Positions 1-7,127 are shown, counted from the first letter of the stretch. The stretch is 64,000 nucleotides of DNA from Opitutales bacterium (GCA_028280845.1 JANQKZ010000017.1:1-64000), one strand, 5' to 3'. The notes: generated by a model from the letters alone, not told the origin. Numbers and translations are program-made.

Positions 1-346
1 AAAAGCCGGAAACACCCTCAAACAAGCAGCCGAGCAGGCCGGTATCGATTTGGTGTTCAGCACCAATGCGGTGAAAAATGTGACATCACGCCCTTTGAAA
101 GGAAAATTCTCCATAGCCTTGGCCTTTTCTACGCTGCTGGAAGGAACCGGACTCCGCTTGTATGAGGATCCTCAAAGTAATACCTACGCCATTGTTGAAT
201 CGGGTGGTAGTTCAGCAACAGAGCAATCCGGCTCTGGACAAACTGGACCAACAAACATGATCAATCACCCCACTTCTCCCATGCAAGACGAGAGAAAAAG
301 TAGTGCTGCCCTAAGCAAAATATATAACCCCCACCTCGGCGGCTGA
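1..346 (+). pseudogene. TonB-dependent receptor, N-terminal STN-domain fragment (runs off left edge)
   Basis: The reading frame is open from the first bases and encodes a secretin/TonB short N-terminal (STN) domain: a KQAAEQAGIDLVFS segment, then a second beta-alpha unit ending in TYAIVE. In known receptors this periplasmic domain precedes the plug and barrel and can contact an anti-sigma regulator. After about 85 residues the frame passes through a low-complexity Ser/Gly/Gln stretch and stops at a TGA (344-346) that lies inside repeat copy 1. No plug or barrel follows. A real receptor would continue for 600-900 residues, so the gene is truncated here. A receptor C-terminus appears about 6.1 kb downstream at 6457-6612, which may be the other end of the same disrupted gene. 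The STN assignment is firm; joining the two ends is inference. Confidence 0.7.
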
Positions 347-374
347 CGCCGCTAAAAAGCAAATTCCTATCAGT
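324..374 (+). repeat. Cassette-boundary repeat, copy 1 (short form)
   Basis: This 51-bp sequence is identical to copy 2 at 1957-2007. It contains a GCGGC-TGAC-GCCGC hairpin and ends in GCAAATTCCTATCAGT, a tail also found in copy 3. The match to copy 3 continues for a few bases (AGTA). The repeat supplies the TGA that ends the receptor fragment, and its right end lies 5 nt before the ATG of the next gene. Confidence 0.85.
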
Positions 375-378
375 AGTA

Positions 379-1665
379 ATGTCATCCGATACACCTACAC
401 AGCCCAGTCGCCGCCGCTTCCTAAAATCCGCCACCGCAAGCCTCGCATCACCGCTGCTGATTGGCTCCAGCGCATACGCAGCCGCCAAGCAGGACGAGGG
501 TTCGATCAAAGAGCGCCTGCTGGCAGCCCAAACCTCCCCGGTGCTGCGCCGCGACCGCCTGCCCGAGCCGGTGGTCATCGATTCCATCGAGCTATTGCGC
601 AAAGGGCCGCAATTCTACGTTCGGGTCCGCTCCAAGGCGGGGGTCACCGGCATCGCAATGACGAACAAGCAGCAGATCCGTTATGTCTACCCGATCTTCC
701 TCCAGAAGGTGGCTCCCTATTTCGAGGGCAAAGATGCCCGGGATCTGGATCAGCTGGTAGAGGGTGTCTTTGCTCACGAAATGAACTACAAATGGCAAAG
801 TCTTCCGTTCTGGGTTTGCGTTTCCTGGATGGAGTTTGCCCTGCTGGACCTGCTGGGGCGCACTACGGGCTTGTCTGCCGGTAAGTTGCTCGGTGACCCC
901 GTGCGCAAAAGCAGCAAGATCTACTACGCCAATGGCGATCGCAAAAGCCCGCCAGAGAAGGTGGTGGATCAGCTGGAGGCTCTGATCGCCAAGTCGGGGG
1001 CTCGGGCAGTGAAGCATAAGCTCGGCATGCGGATGCGCTATTCTGAGCAGTCCAACGCGCGTGACCGCGCCATGATTCCCCTCGCCCGCAAGCGCTTGGG
1101 CGATGCCACAACGATTTTCTGCGACGCCAACAGCTCCTTTGATGTAAAGACAGCGTTGGAAATGGGAAAACTGCTGGAGGAGCACAACTACGGTTTTTTC
1201 GAAGAGCCTGTGCGCTTCGATGATTTTGAGGGGACCAAGGCGGTGGCGGACGCTTTGAGCATTCCGGTCGCCGGCGGCGAGCAGGAGGTCAGCATGCTGC
1301 GCTTTAAGCAGCAGATCGAACATGGCATTGTTCAGGTAGCGCAGCCGGATATCCTGTTTTTCGGCGGCTTTGTGCGCTCCATTCGTGTCGCCCGCATGGC
1401 CGAGGTCAAGGGGCTCAAGGTGGTGCCCCATATGTCGGGCTTTGGCCTGGGCATTCTGCACGTTTTGCATTTCGCCTCGGTGGTGCCCAACTCCCTGGAC
1501 TACCAGGAGTATAAGGGGGATAAGGACGGCATTCCCTACGAGGTGATCGGCACCGGCAAGCCCTTGCAGACGGTGGATGGTGAGATCGCTATCCCCGACG
1601 GTCCGGGTCTCGGTGTCGACTTCCCGCCCGACTACCTGAAGCAGCTCAAACTGGTCACCGTTTAA
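379..1665 (+). CDS. Tat-exported enolase-superfamily (mandelate racemase/muconate lactonizing type) protein
   Basis: The 428-residue protein starts with a twin-arginine signal (RRRFLK near residue 12, then a hydrophobic stretch ending in AYAAA), so folded export is expected. The enolase-superfamily active site is visible: a KxK pair at K212/K214, acidic metal ligands near D249, E275 and E301 (CDAN, FEEP, GGEQE), and a C-terminal barrel histidine near H351 (VPHMSG). Such enzymes abstract a proton alpha to a carboxylate and act as sugar-acid dehydratases, epimerases or racemases; the substrate cannot be read from the sequence. The ATG at 379 lies only 5 nt after repeat copy 1 and has no obvious Shine-Dalgarno sequence. 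It is the first gene of the repeat-bounded array. The family call is secure; the role is unknown. Confidence 0.85.
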   Translation: MSSDTPTQPSRRRFLKSATASLASPLLIGSSAYAAAKQDEGSIKERLLAAQTSPVLRRDRLPEPVVIDSIELLRKGPQFYVRVRSKAGVTGIAMTNKQQIRYVYPIFLQKVAPYFEGKDARDLDQLVEGVFAHEMNYKWQSLPFWVCVSWMEFALLDLLGRTTGLSAGKLLGDPVRKSSKIYYANGDRKSPPEKVVDQLEALIAKSGARAVKHKLGMRMRYSEQSNARDRAMIPLARKRLGDATTIFCDANSSFDVKTALEMGKLLEEHNYGFFEEPVRFDDFEGTKAVADALSIPVAGGEQEVSMLRFKQQIEHGIVQVAQPDILFFGGFVRSIRVARMAEVKGLKVVPHMSGFGLGILHVLHFASVVPNSLDYQEYKGDKDGIPYEVIGTGKPLQTVDGEIAIPDGPGLGVDFPPDYLKQLKLVTV

Positions 1666-1736
1666 GTCGTCAACGGTTTGCTACCAACAGCCCCTCAAAA
1701 CCTGACGTCTTATAACTCTCCCCTCCCTCTCAGCCC

Positions 1737-2015
1737 TCAGCCCGCAATCTCGATTCTTGAGAAGCAGGAAACTGAATAGTAAGAACCTACCGCGAAGGCC
1801 ACTAAGCTTAAAATGACTGCGACCTTAGTTCCATTTAGTGGAAATATATGCGACAATCCATTCACTCCGTCATTATAAAGCGCCAACTGCGTTAAATATG
1901 CGAGGCCTGAAGCGATAGCTGCTAGGAATACACCAAATAGGAATGCACCTAGTGGAATAACCCCCACCTCGGCGGCTGACGCCGCTAAAAAGCAAATTCC
2001 TATCAGTTCGCACAC
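1737..2015 (-). pseudogene. Small two-helix membrane protein, N-terminus replaced by repeat
   Basis: The frame encodes up to 92 residues with two clear hydrophobic helices (around FGVFLAAIASGLAYLTQ and AVILSLVAFAVG). The helical part resembles small uncharacterised membrane proteins that I associate with mobile or cassette DNA in proteobacteria, but I cannot name a family. The first 17 or so codons are antisense repeat copy 2, and the only upstream start is a GTG just beyond it. The native N-terminus was therefore probably lost where the repeat joins. It may be untranslated or may use the repeat as a leader. It is convergent with the enolase-like gene, the two ends being separated by about 70 bp. 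Confidence 0.4.
1957..2007 (+). repeat. Cassette-boundary repeat, copy 2 (short form)
   Basis: It is identical over 51 bp to copy 1, in the same orientation, exactly 1633 bp downstream. Its left neighbour is the truncated membrane-protein frame and its right neighbour is the IS110 remnant segment, so it again sits at a join between unrelated sequences. Confidence 0.85.
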
Positions 2016-2078
2016 CGGAATGGTTCCGGACTGAACACAGATAAACCATGCTCGCGCGCGGGGCGGTTACTGTAAGTG

Positions 2079-2371
2079 TGGTGGTGCATCCGGGTTGTAT
2101 CGCAGCGACACACCGTTGTTACAGTGGTGCTTGATCAAAGCGTCCGGCACTTGGGCCCCCATACCGACAAGCTACTCGCTTTGGCCGATTGGTTGCAGGG
2201 CTGTTCGATCCATACGGTTGCGATGGAAGCGACCGGGGTGTATTGGATCCCCCTGTTTCAGATCCTGTAGGATCGGGGCATGGAGGTTTATCTGGTCGAC
2301 GCCCTCAGCTTCCATGCCAATCCGGAAGCCGCGATCGCCACCTCGATCCGCAAGCTGGACGCGACCGCCTA
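2079..2371 (+). pseudogene. IS110-family transposase remnant
   Basis: Translated pieces match the N-terminal part of IS110-type transposases: a VVHPGC start in one frame, then after a frameshift near 2105-2112 the block HTDKLLALADWLQG and the hallmark VAMEATGVYWIP. An in-frame TAG follows at about 2269, after which the frame continues with DRGMEVYLVDA for some 30 residues. In IS110 elements this region forms the DEDD RuvC-like catalytic domain. The rest, including the C-terminal transposase_20 region, is absent, so the copy is dead. It ends against the 3' end of the XRE regulator on the other strand. Confidence 0.75.
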
Positions 2372-2563
2372 AGCCTTGGGGTCGAATATATCTTCGACCT
2401 TCAACTCGAAGGCCTCTGCAATTTTAAAGGCGAGTGACAACGATGGGGCATGCTTTCCCGTCTCGACCGCATTGATCGCCTGGCGTGAGACGCCGACGCG
2501 CTCACCCAGCTCAGCCTGGCTCCATCGCCGCTCGGCGCGCAGGACGCGGATGGTGTTCTTCAT
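2369..2563 (-). CDS. Small XRE-family transcriptional regulator
   Basis: A 64-residue protein consisting almost entirely of a helix-turn-helix: WSQAELGERVGVSRQAINAVETGKHAPSL covers the DNA-binding helices, and the C-terminal KVEDIFDP is typical of minimal XRE regulators that pair with a small membrane protein. The ATG at 2563 overlaps the stop of the upstream membrane-protein gene (ATGA), so it is the last gene of a three-gene minus-strand operon. Autoregulation through the dyad at 3913-3929 is plausible but unproven. Confidence 0.85.
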   Translation of the reverse strand: MKNTIRVLRAERRWSQAELGERVGVSRQAINAVETGKHAPSLSLAFKIAEAFELKVEDIFDPKA

Positions 2564-2946
2564 GAATACCTCCGCGATACGAAAACACGGGCGATGCCCC
2601 AAGCGGCGATCAAGGCTGGCAATATCCAGATCATGGGGATCGCCGGGAAATCCATCCACAGTTCGACCCAGCCCCAAGCGAAGGAGCCAAAGCCCACAAA
2701 GCCGGCCGCGATCAAGATGGCTTCCCCGTTGATCCGGGCCTGCACCTCGTCCATGGCGCGCCAAAAAATGATGAATTCTCGAAGCGCCATCAGGGTCGGC
2801 AAGACTGGCAAGAGAGCCAGCGCGATGCGGGCCGGATCAGGTATCTCCAATCGGTCCTGCAGTCCGGTCATGACCAAGACCGTCACCGAGTAAATCAGCA
2901 TCCAGAACAGGAAGCGCCGGGTATAGCGTTTGGCTGCGGGGTTCAT
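2560..2946 (-). CDS. Four-helix membrane protein partnered with XRE regulator
   Basis: The 128-residue protein has about four hydrophobic segments (roughly residues 11-30, 38-56, 75-95 and 100-120) linked by short charged loops, and a basic N-terminus (AAKRYTRRF). No catalytic motif is apparent. It overlaps both neighbours by 4 nt: its ATG overlaps the hydrolase stop and its TGA overlaps the XRE start. Small membrane protein plus minimal XRE regulator is a recurring pair in bacteria; what it senses is unknown to me. Confidence 0.75.
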   Translation of the reverse strand: MNPAAKRYTRRFLFWMLIYSVTVLVMTGLQDRLEIPDPARIALALLPVLPTLMALREFIIFWRAMDEVQARINGEAILIAAGFVGFGSFAWGWVELWMDFPAIPMIWILPALIAAWGIARVFVSRRYS

Positions 2947-3842
2947 TGAGCGTCTCCAATCACCAGATTAAGGGCGTCTGCGAACCGGCCAGGCTGGTCC
3001 AACATGATGAAATGCCTTGAATCGGTTATGACCCGCACATCAAGGGTTTCAATCGCGGCGTATTGCTCGGCATAGCGCGCCGCCAGACCGTCCGGGGACA
3101 TGGAAACAAACGCGTTATGCGGGGCCAAAACAGTGACCGGCGCAGCCACCGCGTTTAATCCGGGGCGCCAGTCGAGCGAGAGCGCTTCAAACGTGCCCTT
3201 CGCAACCGTATTTTGGTCTGAGCTAGCCACATAGCTGACGACTTGGGCTTGGTGCTCCGGCGAAGTCGCTTGAATGGGCGCGCCCTGCTCAATCATCGCC
3301 ATAAAGGCGCTACGTTCCATACTCTGTATGACGGACATTCGTGCTTCGCCCTGCATACGAACGAGGCCCGGGTCTGCCCCGGGCATCATGAAATCTGCGA
3401 AGAAGGGTAGAGAATCCACCACCACAACGTGGGCGATTTGGTCGGGCGCTCTTAGGGCCGCCTGCAAGGCGACTTGGCCGCCTAAGCTGTGCCCCACCAA
3501 AACAACATCTCGCAGGTTTCCCGCCTCAAGATAGGTCGCGACCGCCTGCGCAGCCGGGAGAATCACGCCCTCTGATGGGTCAAGCGCGGTTGTGCCACCA
3601 AATCCCGCCAGCGTAACGAGATAGGCGTCCAGATCAGGTCGCGAAGCGGCATACGGCTCAAAAACCGACCCGGGCGTTGCAAGCCCTGGAATGAAAAATA
3701 CCGGCGAGCCGCCAGGCTCGCCCAAGCGTTCCACCTCGATGCGGTCCTGACCAAAAGCGCCAGAGCTGGCCAGCAGGACGATTGCAATCCCGGTCGCAAT
3801 ACTGCCCCAAGCGCCGGGAAGGATTTTCAAATTCTTCTGCAT
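2943..3842 (-). CDS. Secreted alpha/beta-hydrolase
   Basis: The protein has an N-terminal hydrophobic export signal ending near GAFGQ and then an alpha/beta-hydrolase fold. The nucleophile elbow GHSLGGQ is present, an oxyanion region lies near FIPGLATPGSVFE, and the catalytic His is probably in SRHFIMLDQP near the C-terminus. It is probably a periplasmic or secreted esterase-type hydrolase; the substrate is not deducible. I chose the ATG at 3842 because AAGG lies a suitable distance upstream; a GTG at 3851 is possible. It is the first gene of the hydrolase / membrane protein / XRE operon. The sequence style is reminiscent of alphaproteobacteria, suggesting transfer together with the repeat-bounded segment; this is an impression and was not computed. 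Confidence 0.8.
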   Translation of the reverse strand: MQKNLKILPGAWGSIATGIAIVLLASSGAFGQDRIEVERLGEPGGSPVFFIPGLATPGSVFEPYAASRPDLDAYLVTLAGFGGTTALDPSEGVILPAAQAVATYLEAGNLRDVVLVGHSLGGQVALQAALRAPDQIAHVVVVDSLPFFADFMMPGADPGLVRMQGEARMSVIQSMERSAFMAMIEQGAPIQATSPEHQAQVVSYVASSDQNTVAKGTFEALSLDWRPGLNAVAAPVTVLAPHNAFVSMSPDGLAARYAEQYAAIETLDVRVITDSRHFIMLDQPGRFADALNLVIGDAQ

Positions 3843-3901
3843 GACATACACCTTTCAGGTTTGAGTGACTCTAATTTAGGTTTACCTTACATCTATACGA
3901 A

Positions 3902-3929
3902 TGTCAAGATAACCTGACTTTTTGTCAGG
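3902..3929 (-). promoter_or_regulatory. Putative promoter -35 and operator dyad for the hydrolase operon
   Basis: A perfect dyad CCTGAC-TTTTT-GTCAGG (3913-3929) lies 5 bp upstream, on the minus strand, of a consensus TTGACA (complement of 3902-3907). A weak -10 may lie about 17 bp further on. The position fits an operator for the XRE protein encoded at the end of the same operon. The pairing is inference. Confidence 0.4.
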
Positions 3930-4110
3930 AATACAAGACTAATTGAACCGGGTCATTGCTGCACCATGCGATCGGCGATCGCGGAAAATCCGTGCAACGC
4001 CAATCACAGCATTGGGGTCGAACTCATCGCGGGCTAGCGGCGGCATCAGAGCCGCCAAAGGCTGGTGCGGGTTTTCCGATTCATCCGAACCGGAGTCAGG
4101 TTAGGGACTA
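3930..4110. other. Non-coding junction segment
   Basis: The 180 bp between the hydrolase promoter and repeat copy 3 contains no convincing reading frame. Short GC-rich dyads occur (for example GGCGGC...GCCGCC near 4041-4054). It may be leftover flanking DNA of the transferred operon. Confidence 0.4.
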
Positions 4111-4195
4111 AACAAGCCCTTCCCCGGCGGCTGACGCCGCAGCGCCGAGGAGTAGGACGACGGCACCCCAACAAAGCAAATTCCTATCAGTAGTA
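4111..4195 (+). repeat. Cassette-boundary repeat, copy 3 (long form)
   Basis: A 67-bp core (4111-4177) matches copy 4 (6390-6456) at about 61 of 67 positions. The core is followed by the tail (CAAATTCCTATCAGTAGTA) shared with copy 1 and mostly with copy 2. Relative to copies 1 and 2 it carries about 30 extra bases that could form a second hairpin (GCGCCG...CGGCAC, imperfect here and perfect in copy 4). Confidence 0.8.
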
Positions 4196-4492
4196 CATGC
4201 TGATCGGGGATGATCGATGCCATTTTCCATCTCCTGATGTCCGGATGTGTTACGATGAATTCTGGTTAAACAGTTTGTATTCCGAATTCATTGAACTGGA
4301 GAGCAAGATTTGAATGGATGCTCCCCGCTTGTGAATAGGACCCGTAAACCACGTGAGGGAAGATGGAACTGCTGCCCCGTTGTGCCCCGTCTGGCGGAAA
4401 ACCTCATTCAACAATTATAAGTTCAATCTGACCTTTTGAATTAGTCTACAGCCATAAACTGTGCAGATAAACCATCCCAAATCCCTAGACCC
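4196..4492 (+). other. AT-leaning leader upstream of the 630-residue enzyme gene
   Basis: No gene is recognisable in these roughly 300 bp. The segment becomes AT-rich toward the start codon and presumably holds the promoter of the following gene. The 12-mer CAGATAAACCAT near 4462 also occurs near 2037; this may be chance. Confidence 0.4.
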
Positions 4493-6385
4493 ATGATTTA
4501 TCCACAAATCAGAAAGATCCTTCCGGTCATTTTTTCTTTAAGTGTGATTTTAGTTTATTCCTCAATGAGGGTTACAGCTCAAGACACAGCAATAGAATCT
4601 TACAAAGAATTATTAATGCTTCTCGGGGAAACCCTTTACGATCTGCAGGAGAAGAACCCTGAGAGCCCTGATTTTGGAGGGGTGAAGGATCCGGAGAACG
4701 GCATCTATTATTCGCGTGCCGCTGAAGCCCTCTATCCATTTGCTGTTATTTACAAGCATACAGGTGATAAAAAGTGGCTCGATGCTGCGATTAACACAAC
4801 CAACTGGTTGATAAGTATCCAGGAACCAACTGGAGAATGGGTGGAGAATCCCTGGGAATGGACAGGAACTACAGCCGATCAGTTGTTAATGATGGGGCTC
4901 GCTTGGCCAATTTTGAAACCACATATCGATAAGCAGGTGCAGCAAAAGTGGGAAGATTCCATGCAAGCTGCAGCCGACTATTTGGTTGAGAAAATGAGTC
5001 CGGATTGGGCAAGCTTCAACTACGTACCCACCACTGCAGGTTGCCTGGCAGTCATTTATGACAATGTCACGGGAGATCCCTCTCATTTAGCCAAGGCCAA
5101 ACAGCTTGCGGCTCAAAGTATCGCAAAATTTGACAGAAATCACTTTTTTGAAGGTGAAGCTGCTCGTGTCCATGGAGTTAAGTATGGAGTCGATGTGAGT
5201 TATCAGATCGAAATGTCTCTCTGGGGATTGACGATGTATGCGCGTGTGACCGGGGACACAGCCGTAGAAGATGAAATCCGAAAATCAATGGAAAACATGC
5301 TTTGGTTCGTTTATCCGAATGGCGCAATCGACGGTTCGTGGTGCGCACGAGCATACAAATGGACCTCTTATGGCACAAAAACAGCCGATGGAAACCAGAC
5401 TTCATTCAGCCTTTGGGCGAATGAGGATCCTCGGTATCAAACAGCGGCAATTCGAAATGCGCAATACCTCAAACAATCTATTAAAGATGGGCTCATTGGA
5501 TACGGTCCCCACATTTGGGCGATGCCTGGAAAACTTCCCAATATCTATCCAACATTTGCTCGTGCCAAAAATTTCGCGATGGCGATTGAATTCGGTAGGC
5601 ACCAACAAGGCCCAACACCTGCTTTACCGACGGAGTCAGGGGACTTTTTAAAGCACTTCCCATCAGTAAATGTTGCTCTGGTAGGCTCAGAGAACTTTGT
5701 GGCCACTATTTCCGCTTACGATTACATTGACTACACCAACTGGGGAGATGGAAAATATACTCATTTCCCAAGGGGGGGAGCGATGGTAAATCTTTGGCTT
5801 AAGGATTTCGGTTTTGTTACAACCTCAAGCCAGACGAGATATGTCCGAGGGGAAGAAATCCACATGCCCCCGATCGATGAACCTATTCAACCCCTCACAC
5901 CACGCATCGAGTTCGAGAATGAAACCGGTTATTTCACAAACCTCTACGACAGCTATGCAGACCTAGAAATTGTAGATGATGGGCCGACGAAAACGATTTT
6001 CGTATCCGGTAGATTGAGTGATCAGAACTATCATCCCGGAGGGGTTGCTTACAGTATACTCTATAAGATCTCAAACGATAGGGTCACTAAACAAATCACT
6101 ATTCGATATCATGATCGCTTTCCCAACGTGCGAATCATCGAACCGATCGTACAGCACGAGGGCTTGAAGCTTTTGCAAAGTGATACCGACACCATAATAG
6201 TGGATGGGGCTGAACGTGATCTGCAGTTTACCCTTCAAGGGGATCATGTTGACCTGTCAGTGGGCAATCCTGATCACTACTGGTTTCCATTTCCCGGTAT
6301 GCGTGCGATTCCTATCATCATTGAAGTAGAAACCCCCAAAGATGGTCATTTGAGAACATTTTCCTATTCTTACGTGATTAAATAG
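4493..6385 (+). CDS. Secreted alpha/alpha-toroid enzyme, possibly polysaccharide lyase or hydrolase
   Basis: The 630-residue protein has a Sec-type signal peptide (cleavage near VTAQ, residue 30). Residues about 35-370 show repeated amphipathic helices with Trp/Tyr-rich loops (KWLDAAINTTNWL, ENPWEWTGTTADQLL, NGAIDGSWCARAY), as in alpha/alpha-toroid enzymes. Residues about 400-630 look like an all-beta region. This helical barrel plus beta-sandwich layout is used by several polysaccharide lyases and related hydrolases, but I do not recognise the exact family and will not assign an activity. The gene is more AT-rich than its neighbours, suggesting a different origin. It is the only gene between repeat copies 3 and 4, and its stop is 4 nt before copy 4. 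With the nearby sulfatases it would fit degradation of a complex glycan. Confidence 0.5.
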   Translation: MIYPQIRKILPVIFSLSVILVYSSMRVTAQDTAIESYKELLMLLGETLYDLQEKNPESPDFGGVKDPENGIYYSRAAEALYPFAVIYKHTGDKKWLDAAINTTNWLISIQEPTGEWVENPWEWTGTTADQLLMMGLAWPILKPHIDKQVQQKWEDSMQAAADYLVEKMSPDWASFNYVPTTAGCLAVIYDNVTGDPSHLAKAKQLAAQSIAKFDRNHFFEGEAARVHGVKYGVDVSYQIEMSLWGLTMYARVTGDTAVEDEIRKSMENMLWFVYPNGAIDGSWCARAYKWTSYGTKTADGNQTSFSLWANEDPRYQTAAIRNAQYLKQSIKDGLIGYGPHIWAMPGKLPNIYPTFARAKNFAMAIEFGRHQQGPTPALPTESGDFLKHFPSVNVALVGSENFVATISAYDYIDYTNWGDGKYTHFPRGGAMVNLWLKDFGFVTTSSQTRYVRGEEIHMPPIDEPIQPLTPRIEFENETGYFTNLYDSYADLEIVDDGPTKTIFVSGRLSDQNYHPGGVAYSILYKISNDRVTKQITIRYHDRFPNVRIIEPIVQHEGLKLLQSDTDTIIVDGAERDLQFTLQGDHVDLSVGNPDHYWFPFPGMRAIPIIIEVETPKDGHLRTFSYSYVIK

Positions 6386-6389
6386 ATAG

Positions 6390-6456
6390 AACAACCCCCT
6401 CCCCGGCGACTGACGCCGCAGTGCCGAGGAGTAGAACGACGGCACCACAACAAAGC
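6390..6456 (+). repeat. Cassette-boundary repeat, copy 4 (long form)
   Basis: A 67-bp long-form copy in the same orientation as the other three. It contains a perfect GTGCCG...CGGCAC hairpin with a 13-nt loop. The GCAAATTCC tail is missing: directly after AACAAAGC the sequence becomes receptor coding sequence, so the right boundary of the repeat family can be placed here. Confidence 0.8.
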
Positions 6457-6612
6457 AGCGAGCGCTTCCGGATCGAGGCCTTCGTCAACAACCTCTTCGA
6501 CGAAGCCTATTGGGTGCAAGTCTTTGGCCCCTCCACCTTCGACCCAGGATCCCAGCTCGCCAGCGCATCCGCCCCCCGCACCTTCGGAGCCCAGGCCACG
6601 GTTCGCTTCTGA
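6457..6612 (+). pseudogene. TonB-dependent receptor, C-terminal fragment
   Basis: About 50 residues in frame match the last two barrel strands of a TonB-dependent receptor: FRIEAFVNNLFDEAYW, a short loop, then PRTFGAQATVRF ending in the typical terminal aromatic. Nothing upstream in this frame looks like a barrel; the sequence before it is repeat copy 4. It is therefore a severed 3' end, possibly of the receptor whose STN domain is at 1-346. It ends at TGA 6610-6612, followed by two short palindromes. Confidence 0.75.
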
Positions 6613-6613
6613 A

Positions 6614-6642
6614 CTCCCGGGAGGGCCGCATGGCATGCGGCC
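6614..6642. repeat. Adjacent palindromes after the receptor stop codon
   Basis: CTCCCGGGAG (6614-6623) is followed directly by a 19-bp near-perfect palindrome with arms GGCCGCATG and CATGCGGCC around one base (6624-6642). No T-run follows, so it is either a REP-like unit or the stem of an unusual terminator. Confidence 0.55.
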
Positions 6643-6956
6643 AGATTAATGCAATAAGAATCCTTTAGGGCTCAAACCCGTAGGGCCCGCGCTCCTTGAA
6701 AAAAAGGGGCTTAAGCTGATGCAGGAGAACAGCTAACCCTATTATTCCATTTAGATTGCCTGGAAACTGTAGATATGAGACCCTGTCGACGAGATAGATA
6801 AGTCGTCATGAAGAATGCGCAGGGTGCTGGAGTCCTTCGATGCTGTCTTTTGGATTGAGGAGACGATTCCCACCAAACCGATGGGTTAGAGCAGATGAAG
6901 GCAAGCTGCATCAATCGGTGGCTTAAACTGTTTGAAGTAGATGATTGAAACCGGGC
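6643..6956. other. Intergenic, no gene seen
   Basis: I found no plausible gene. GTAGGGCCCGCGCTCC at 6680-6695 matches a motif found at other gene ends in this window (26847, 36298). The short frames here have no coding character. Confidence 0.5.
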
Positions 6957-7127
6957 CTAAGGTTCCCCGTCGGAACTTGGATTGTTTTCCAAGAGTCGAG
7001 CTAACATGCCTCCCCAGACGACTCCTTCCTCATCGTTTTTGTAGAACACTTTGCCCTCAGTAAAATCGATGTACCGTTGAAGCTGATCAAGAGAAAGAAT
7101 ACCCCACAGCGCCTCGACATTCCATGG
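6957..7127 (-). pseudogene. C-terminal remnant of an unidentified gene
   Basis: Read on the minus strand, 56 codons between an in-frame TGA (7128-7130) and TAG (6957-6959) give a protein-like sequence: VEALWGILSLDQLQRYI, then FTEGKVFYKND and GGMLARLLEN. The alternating hydrophobic pattern and lack of internal stops suggest the tail of a decayed gene, but there is no start codon and I do not recognise the family. Confidence 0.3.

Noticed and set aside
592-1470. 292-residue minus-strand frame
   Set aside because: It lies wholly inside the enolase-superfamily gene, which has conserved catalytic residues in the other frame.
324-6456. Calling the four repeats canonical integron attC sites
   Set aside because: No GTTRRRY / RYYYAAC boxes flank the copies and no integrase gene is present, so only an integron-like layout is claimed.
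6421-6612. Independent 63-residue gene
   Set aside because: The first dozen codons are repeat copy 4 and the rest is a receptor C-terminus, so it is a remnant and not a gene.
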